This document shows, piece by piece, positions 57,701-64,000 of a stretch of DNA of 64,000 nucleotides; the stretch's first letter is position 1; each line of letters starts with the position of its first letter. The notes beneath the pieces are model-generated. The model was not told the origin of the DNA. It ran no database searches and was given only the letters and a program-made list of their open reading frames with translations. A program made the translations under genes and the position numbers. This DNA is from Toxorhynchites rutilus septentrionalis (taxonomy: Eukaryota; Arthropoda; Insecta; Diptera; Culicidae): contig NC_073745.1 in the NCBI RefSeq assembly GCF_029784135.1, positions 65,091,210 to 65,155,209 of the forward strand, written 5' to 3'.

Positions 57701-58130
57701 GATCACGAAGCCTATCACGATGACTAATTCTGAAAGTTTGTCCAGGATTACTGACTTCCAATTGTCCAGTTGCAACCACTACTTGTGGGAATTTATCGAC
57801 TGGTTGCTTGGTAGAAGCTCATAATATAATTTTTTTTCCAATCCCATAAGATACTTAGTACATATTACTTTCTTCGGGTGAAGACCGACTTTGAAGTTAA
57901 CTAATGGTGGTTCATTTCAGTTATCTCAAGTTTTTTGCTGCTCAACATTGTTGTAAATTATCCATTTTCATCATCTGTCCGACCAGGGTTGCTAATGTTC
58001 TAGTTTAAACCGGAATCTTTCAGTTTGTTTCTCTCGATTCAGATTTTAAGATTTCCAGATTTCTATTATTTCAAAACATTATCCAGCTTTATCTATTTTT
58101 TTAGATTTGTGCTGCAGTCTTCCTCATTGT
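54743..58130. other. GC-richer, repeat-poor island
   Basis: 55,000-56,600 is clearly richer in GC than the surroundings. Frames of 60-128 codons (for example 55242-55562 plus and 54997-55383 minus) overlap and have no known motif. It could be intronic regulatory DNA or an unrecognised exon cluster. 56,600-58,130 is AT-rich with nothing recognised. Confidence 0.35.
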
Positions 58131-58131
58131 A

Positions 58132-59330
58132 CAGGGTTTTCCATTTCGGGCTTCCGAAAGTATACAGCCCTGCGCTGACAACCGTTTGACATAGCTGTCA
58201 ACCAAAGCGTCATATCGTTAGTTGAATGTCTGCCATTTTACAATATGGATCGTTTTAGCATCGCACAACGTGTTAATTTTGTTAAATTATACCATAAAAA
58301 TGATGAAAAACCGGCAAATGTTTTTCGAGCATTACGGACGGATTTTGGTCGTCATGGACGGCCTACAGAGCACACAATCGCTAATGTAGTGCGTAAATTC
58401 GAACAAACTGGATCCGTAGCGGATATTGTGAAACCTGTGCATTATCATAATGTGCGTTCGGCCGAAAATATTGCTGCTGTTGCTGCCAGTGTGGAGGATG
58501 ACCCGAATGTTTCGATTCCACGGCGTGCTCAGCAATTGGACTTGTCAAACACATCATTGTGGCGAATTTTGCATTTGGACTTGCACCTACATCCATATAA
58601 AGTCCAACTGGTACAAAAATTAGAGCGTGGTGACCATGGAATGCGTCGGGCATACGTCGATTGGGTGAACGAACAACAGCAGCAAAATGCTGAATTTTCG
58701 CATCAAATTTTCTTCAGCGATGAGGCACATTTCGAGCTCGGTGGCTATGTGAACACCCAAAATTTCCATATATGGGGCTCAGAAAATCCACACGTGATTG
58801 TTGAGAGGCCATTGCATCCGCCAAAAGTCACTGTTTGATGCGCATTATGGTCTGGTGGAGTCATCGGGCCGTATTTCTTTGAAAATGAGGACGGCGAGAC
58901 GGTACCTGTGAATGGTGAGCGCTATGGCCGCATGTTGACCGATTTTTTTGCCACAAATTGAAGATATGGATACGGATGACATGTGGTTTCAGAAGGACGG
59001 CGCCACGTGCCACACAACACGACCGAACATGGCCATATTGCGAACGAAATTTGAGGGACGCATAATTTCACGTTTTGGTGATGCCAATTGGCCGTCCAGA
59101 TCATGCGATTTGAACCCGCTAGACTTTTTTTTTGTGGGGTTATGCGAAAGACCGTGTCTATGCCAACTCTCCGCAAACTCTTGAACATTTGAAAGACAAC
59201 ATTCGTGAAGTTATGACCGAGATACCGCCCCATATGTGCCGAAAAGTAATCGAAAATTACCTGTTCCGGTCAAGGTGTGCGAGGAAGCCCTAGGTGGACA
59301 TTTGAATGATGTTGTATTTCACACATAATG
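58132..59330 (+). mobile_element. rosa-like (DD41D) Tc1/mariner element, decayed
   Basis: The left end begins CAGGGTTTTCCATTTCGGG after a TA (58130-58131). The gene follows about 110 bp inside. No inverted match to the left end was found near 59,300-59,600, so the right end seems lost. Confidence 0.7.
58245..59328 (+). pseudogene. DD41D mariner-superfamily transposase, broken
   Basis: The first 197 codons are open (MDRFSIAQRVNFVKLYHKND onward), with an N-terminal helix-turn-helix region and the first catalytic Asp in FSDEAHFELGGYVN. A TGA at 58836 replaces the usual Trp after PKVTV. A T-run near 58946 shifts the frame, after which WFQKDGATCH (second Asp) is read. Another T-run near 59128 shifts it again beside NPLDFF (third Asp). 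The second and third Asp are 41 residues apart, defining the DD41D (rosa) group. The C-terminus (REVMTEIPPHMCRKVIENY) remains recognisable in another frame. Confidence 0.85.
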
Positions 59331-59780
59331 GCATAAACCAAACATTAATTTGAGATAAAAGTTTCATCGAAACAGGAAGCAAAGGAGGAAGCAAGGAAGC
59401 AAGAAGCAATAATACGAGATTTTTCAAGTTTTAACCAAATAAAATCGTATTTTCTAGCAGAAAATATCTCTAAATATAGTTTCACAGAAATGTTCGAGTG
59501 GTGAGAAAAGTTATTTTGATCTGCTCGATTGATAAGATTAAATAATTTTATGAGCAACATATGAATACTACGCGAGGCTCCGAAGGAAATTCAATTTCTC
59601 TAGCATTGAAATGGCTGAAAAAAATCGTTTTAGATAAATGAAATTCAACCTTCTTAAAATAAAAAGGTTTTACAGGATCCAGTTTTTGTAAGAGCAATCC
59701 TCCAGTTTTTTAAAATATCATTGACAACCCTGTGTTCTGCATTCTGGTTGCGTTTATGAAGCAAGTTGCAGATGGAAATG

Positions 59781-59916
59781 CAACTTGAGCTCGGGTAGAC
59801 TGTACACTTCGTAGTTGCTCTCCGTGATTGACCTGAACCAGTGAGATTGCACAAAGAACACACTGAATGACGCTTGCAAATCATTCTCATTATGCTAGTA
59901 TCAGTGATTCGTGACC
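59781..59916 (+). repeat. Repeat C fragment
   Basis: It matches 8071-8220, starting at the same bases (CTTGAGCTCGGGTAGACTG), with similarity through GTGATTGACCTGAACCA and GAATGACGCTTG. It stops where the transposase fragment at 59917 begins. Confidence 0.65.
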
Positions 59917-60278
59917 TCGTTGGCTTCGTACCACTCCAGGACATCCTTTCAATAGTGGCACGAAGCTAGATTAGGCCAGAAGATCGTAGGGTTGTCGTGT
60001 GCGACAGAGGAAGTAGACGCTTCTGTAGACGCTCCTTGAGATAGATCTGCCTGTTTACAGTCCCGGAAGCCATGAACGGCACACTCCATTTGCCATAGAA
60101 GCCCCATCATGTATTTCTTGGCACACATCGATAGTTTCTGCTTCCTGGCTTCCTTCGGAACATCAAACTTATGCTGGGCGGTGAAGAACAGTAGCCCCCA
60201 AAACTACCGGAAGTTCGCTTTGACGTAAGTCTCATCATCCATGATGAGCCAATGAGGCTTCATCAGCATCTGAGTGTA
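59917..60278 (-). pseudogene. Fragment of a second ITmD37E transposase
   Basis: It corresponds to about 4592-4970 of the intact element, with many substitutions and small indels. On the minus strand it retains parts around the region of the first catalytic Asp (CATCATCCATGATGAG lies within it) and the second (TAATCTAGCTTCGTGCCAC side). Neither terminal repeat is present. It is cut on the right by MITE E2. Confidence 0.8.
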
Positions 60279-61256
60279 GGGGAAGTGAGGGCATAGTGGT
60301 CACCCTAAGGAATATGCCCATTTCCAGCGTCCACATACCGCTTCAATTCCTGTTTTTCGAAGAATATTATAGTTCAACTCATTGTTGTTCAAGATAGCAA
60401 ACGGCTTTTACTATAAAAATTCAAAATAGTACATTTTTCATCATTAGAAAAAAGAATATCGAATATATAAAAATAAGAATATATAAAAATTAGAAATCGA
60501 ACTTTTTTTTTTGTTTGGTGGTAAAGTGGTCACTTAGTGGGGGCCAAGTGGTCACCCGAAAAAATCAAGCTAAATGCGATAAATTTATGCGTTTTTTTCG
60601 CCCAAATTTGTTCAAGTCATGTTATATATAGTATGTAAAAGTATGAAATAAGCTTGGCCTATTCACCTAAAGTCTCAATTTCAATTTTCTCATGCATACA
60701 AAAACGTAGTAAGAAACACATAACGTTCCGCATAACGAGGCTTGATTTATTTGGAGTGACATATTTCTCCAGGGTCAAAGCCCAAAGGAACCTCTCCAAG
60801 AGCAGAATGTGATAAGGTATATCAGCTTTAGTAAACAGAACATTGTAAGTCGTTATTCGCCTATGACCACTTTATCCCCAAACTTCAAAGTAATTTCTAT
60901 GCTAATTAATCGCTGAGATTAAACAAAATATCTGTTCACCTCCCCTAGAATATGTGAACAGTCGTCCAAACTGATGATTTGTCCAATATATCAGATTGAA
61001 TAAACTAAATTTCACGAGAAATTCCTTAGATACCATGCCCACAGAACTACGGCCTGATGACTATCGAGGGAGCAATTTCTGTTTTTATTTATATGTTGAC
61101 ATGCGACAGCTCTACTGAAGTACAGGGTTACTCAAAAGTCATTAAATTCTTCAAACATAAATTCACTACCAAAAAGGCACCTATAGTCAATAGTAATACT
61201 ACCAAACAAGCAGGTGACCACTTTGCCACCCATGACCAATTTGCCCCCACTACCCC
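60279..61256. mobile_element. Repeat E copy 2, 978-bp TA-flanked MITE
   Basis: The ends GGGGAAGTGAGGGCATAGTG and, inverted, GGGGTAGTGGGGGCAAATTG agree at 16 of 20 positions. TA lies on both sides (60277-60278 and 61257-61258). Internal phrases such as AAAGTGGTCACTT and AAGTGGTCACCC recur several times. No transposase is present. The TA target suggests a Tc1/mariner-type MITE. Confidence 0.7.
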
Positions 61257-61258
61257 TA

Positions 61259-62536
61259 ATTTTGTTTGTTCGCTTACGATGATTTTGGCGGATGAGTTGT
61301 CGAATTCGTAGGTTTGCTGTCCCACAGCGCTGGAGTCGACAGCTAGTCGACACGTGGACGGTTGACCGTTGCTCAGCGTCTTCCCTCCTTGACGGCAATC
61401 GACAGGCCCAGGACGATATCAGAAAGGCACTGTCGAGAGGGGTCCTCCTTGGTGCCTATGACCAAGCTGGCCAGAGGATTATCGCTGATCTTTTACCCTT
61501 AGGCGTAGAGGAGGACCACTAGACCGAAAGGTGTGCCGGTCAACCGGGAGATCGTCGATGAATCCAGACTTTTCGACCGAACTCTGAGACAAACGTCCGT
61601 CACATACCACGCCTGAATCCAAAAGCCTCGTTTTGTCTAGCGGGTTCTTCCACCAGCCTCCTCTAATTTATTTGGATCCTTTGAATAGCGGACTGTTAGC
61701 ATATTCTCTGCACTATGGCTAATTCTCTCTTTCTCTCTTCCTCTCTCTCTCGCTCTCTCTCTCTCGCTCTCTCTCTCGCTCTCTCTCTCTCGCTCTCTCT
61801 CTCTCTCGCTCTTTCTCTCTCCCAATCCTCGTGATGCTCTACCGTCATCGAATCGCCACCCTGTTCGCTTCATTTTACAAATATAATACAAATCAAATTT
61901 ATTTACATCCCTACTTGACAAACATTGTTCCCTACTAAACAAATTTACAAAAAAATACAATATTTAAAAAAAATCATATTTGGAGGGCTTAGAATGCAAG
62001 GGGTGTAAGTGCCTTGGTCGATTTCTCTTTATCGACTTTCTCTTTTGATCATAACTTAACTGCAAACACATTCCCAGCTTATTTGACAATGTGGACGATA
62101 GGTCAGAACCTCAATTATCGGTTTCTATAGCAAAATCAAATTGGAACGTTTTTGCGCGCTGAGTTATTCACAAAAGAAAAAGTTGATGAAGAGAAATCGA
62201 TCAAATCACTTACAACTCTTGTATTCTAAGCCCCTCATTTATTATAAAAAAATCAACTATAACAAACGGTTAGAAACTTTAGCAAAACAATTCTTTCCCA
62301 CTACGTTACACTGTGGTGAGATATTCTGATAAAAAAAATTAACATATCACAACAATTTCATGGATTTTGAATTTCGTTCAGGTTAATCTGTTAATGCATG
62401 CGATTAGGTTTTGATAGTTTATTCTTTACTAGTCAAAAATATTTACAGGAATGATTGAATGCGATGCAATCTAATAGTGTTCTATCCTTTTTCTAATGCT
62501 GTGTAACGAAAGAGGGCCCATTTTCATTTCATATGT
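61259..62536. other. No supported gene; includes (TC)n tract
   Basis: 61260-61640 is GC-richer, with a 76-codon plus frame (61292-61522) lacking a known motif. A CT microsatellite with CG interruptions spans 61728-61822, and the Arg/Glu-Ser frame on the minus strand is its translation. The rest is AT-rich. Confidence 0.4.
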
Positions 62537-62945
62537 TTATTTTATTTATGCTAATTAGCATTTCATCTGTAACAGAGCCAGATTCAGTCGCGTACATGTT
62601 AATCTAATCGATAAAGACGGTGAATTACACAGTATTTTTTCATCGTAAGAGCATTCCTTCACTGTCCAATTTCACTGGACAGCGGAGACAGTTAATATAT
62701 TGGTTGAAGTTCCATAGTTGTGTTATTAGTAGCACAAATAATCCGATCGTTCTTGTTGCAAGCAGGAGAGCGTGTGTGGATGGAGAGAGTTCAGGATTCC
62801 GACCGAAAATCCTTCACTGATGATTGTTGCGTGGACGTGATTCGTAGTTGTTTTATAATAACATACAAATATGGTCAAATTGAGTGCCCTAAATTTTGAA
62901 CCCACAACCGTTCGCTTAACACGTTGAGCCAAGCGTCGGTCCCTA
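62537..62945 (-). mobile_element. tRNA-derived SINE copy 3 (diverged)
   Basis: On the minus strand the tRNA-like head (GCTTGGCTCAACGTG, then GGTTGTGGGTTCAAA) leads into the body phrases CACGCAACAATCATCAG, GAGACAG-type text and GGCTCTGTTACAG, with an A-rich tail. It is clearly related to copies 1 and 2 but much more diverged. No certain target duplication was seen. Confidence 0.7.
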
Positions 62946-64000
62946 AGGGCCGACGTTGAGCTTTTTGGTAGAAAAGCGCTGACTGACTGGGACTGACAGT
63001 TATAAAATAATAAAATTAAAATATATACGGTTTGTTTTCGGATGCTTTACAAAATGTAACTACTTTCTAGTCGAATTTCTGACTATTTTCTATTCATACA
63101 ATAAGTTACTGTGGGAATTGGGACCGACACTGATGCTGTGCAAACGCTCTTGGTGCGGGCTGAAGGGAAAGCGCAGCAAGAAAAAATTGGGGCTTAACGT
63201 GTTAATAAACGGACACACAACCAATGTTACTACGAAGACCCCACGTCTTCCGAATTAAAACAGCCTTTAATGTCTGCCATAAAAACGCTCTAAAATCATC
63301 CAAAACTTTCTAGATGGACTCAACACAAAAAAAAACCTGACATAATAATGAACACGTTGACTAAATATTGTACGGATCAGCCCCGTTGATCGTTCTTCTG
63401 TTTGCTCACCGGGCCTTCGTCCATCCATTTAGTCCTAAGTAATAAACGAATGGTTATGTGGATATCCTTCAAATAAAGTTATCGCCGGCGCTAATGGATT
63501 CTGGCAGGCAGCTTCCTTTTGGGCAACGACAAACAAATTTCAAAGGACTCATCCTCATCCTGCGCCATTTATTATCAATTGCCTGGCGCAGGTAAAGAAC
63601 AGAACGTGCGCTCCGTATGGGATTTCCTGCTTTTTTTCTCCCTCCACTTTACGTGTTTACAACTCTAGATAAGCCCGAAAAACTGGCATAATATTTGTAA
63701 AAGAGTTGCTGCAGGGATTCAGGGCGTTCTCCGGTACGCAACGATCACATTCCAACCGTCGCCTCACTCTCGCTGATCTTATCGAGGAGGATGCTAATGA
63801 TGAACGCCAACGATTTACCGCCTCATTTAAGATGTACCATACTTACGCGCTCTTACGAGCATCAACACTTCTGTTGTCTTCCAAACGACACTTGTCGCCC
63901 CCCTGTCGAGTGTTTGCGAAAGAATGCTGTCCTGCTGTATGACAAATCATCCAGCGCGCGGGAAGAATATAGCATTTTATGAACTCACTCACATCCGGAA
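62946..64000. other. No gene recognised at the right edge
   Basis: A short hairpin, CGTCGGTCCCTAAGGGCCGACG, lies at 62934-62955 beside the SINE head. Downstream frames (63706-63942 and 63791-63982) overlap each other and have no known motif. Composition becomes GC-richer after 63,400, so this may be unique host DNA. Confidence 0.35.

Noticed and set aside
61637..61960. Arg-Glu-Ser repeat protein on the minus strand
   Set aside because: Translation of the (TC)n tract; no conserved flanking domain.

Overview
The window looks like intergenic and intronic DNA of a culicine mosquito, probably Aedes-like. It is AT-rich and dominated by transposable elements. Supporting signs are a DD37E (ITmD37E-type) transposase known from mosquitoes, several short GT..AG introns of 54-62 bp, tRNA-derived SINEs, RNase-H-bearing non-LTR retrotransposons and dense MITEs. 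The organism is inferred; nothing in the sequence names it. No rRNA gene, intact tRNA gene, CRISPR array or bacterial operon was seen.

Layout. 1-5.5 kb: an internally deleted mariner, a SINE with a 13-bp target duplication, a second tRNA-like SINE, about 2.7 kb of unrecognised sequence, then an apparently intact DD37E Tc1/mariner element (4225-5495). 5.5-14.4 kb: a nested structure. The outer shell has hAT-type ends and a perfect 8-bp duplication (5543-14409). Inside it is a 5.2-kb insertion with a perfect 21-bp duplication (8071-13256). That insertion carries a degenerate tandem array and a near-identical 3.3-kb palindrome (9688-12973). Each palindrome arm holds the same intron-containing gene-like structure, and the two copies converge on a 144-bp loop. 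14.4-27.9 kb: MITEs (including a TTAA/piggyBac-type one), a decayed Tc1, a TIR repeat family, a mariner with one in-frame stop plus indels, and a copied patch of that mariner flanked by 11-bp direct repeats.

27.9-30.0 kb is the only likely host protein gene: a promoter/5'UTR-like stretch and a 195-codon first coding exon ending at a consensus splice donor. The exon encodes a Ser/His-rich leader, a hydrophobic segment and a sequence resembling the start of a TGF-beta-family prodomain. No later exon was recognised, so the rest of the window is probably its intron or lies beyond it.

30-64 kb is mostly repeats: two 3'-end copies of one non-LTR retrotransposon family (31.8-34.1 and 48.3-49.0 kb), TA, GTTTTTCT, AAAT and TC microsatellites, transposase remnants (mariner, maT/DD37E-like, DD41D rosa-like, DD37E), two more SINEs, and a family of non-autonomous elements whose two unlike ends share the palindrome GACGTAGGACTACGTC. 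Two members of that family carry a conserved CCAAT/TATA/initiator core promoter. At 40.1-44.1 kb the elements are stacked several deep. Repeat-poor islands (1.5-4.2, 19.6-21.5, 49.2-52, 54.8-56.6 kb) are candidates for unique or regulatory host DNA.

All coordinates and alignments were made by eye. Terminal repeats and target duplications are the strongest evidence here. Names of element families come from general knowledge and were not searched.
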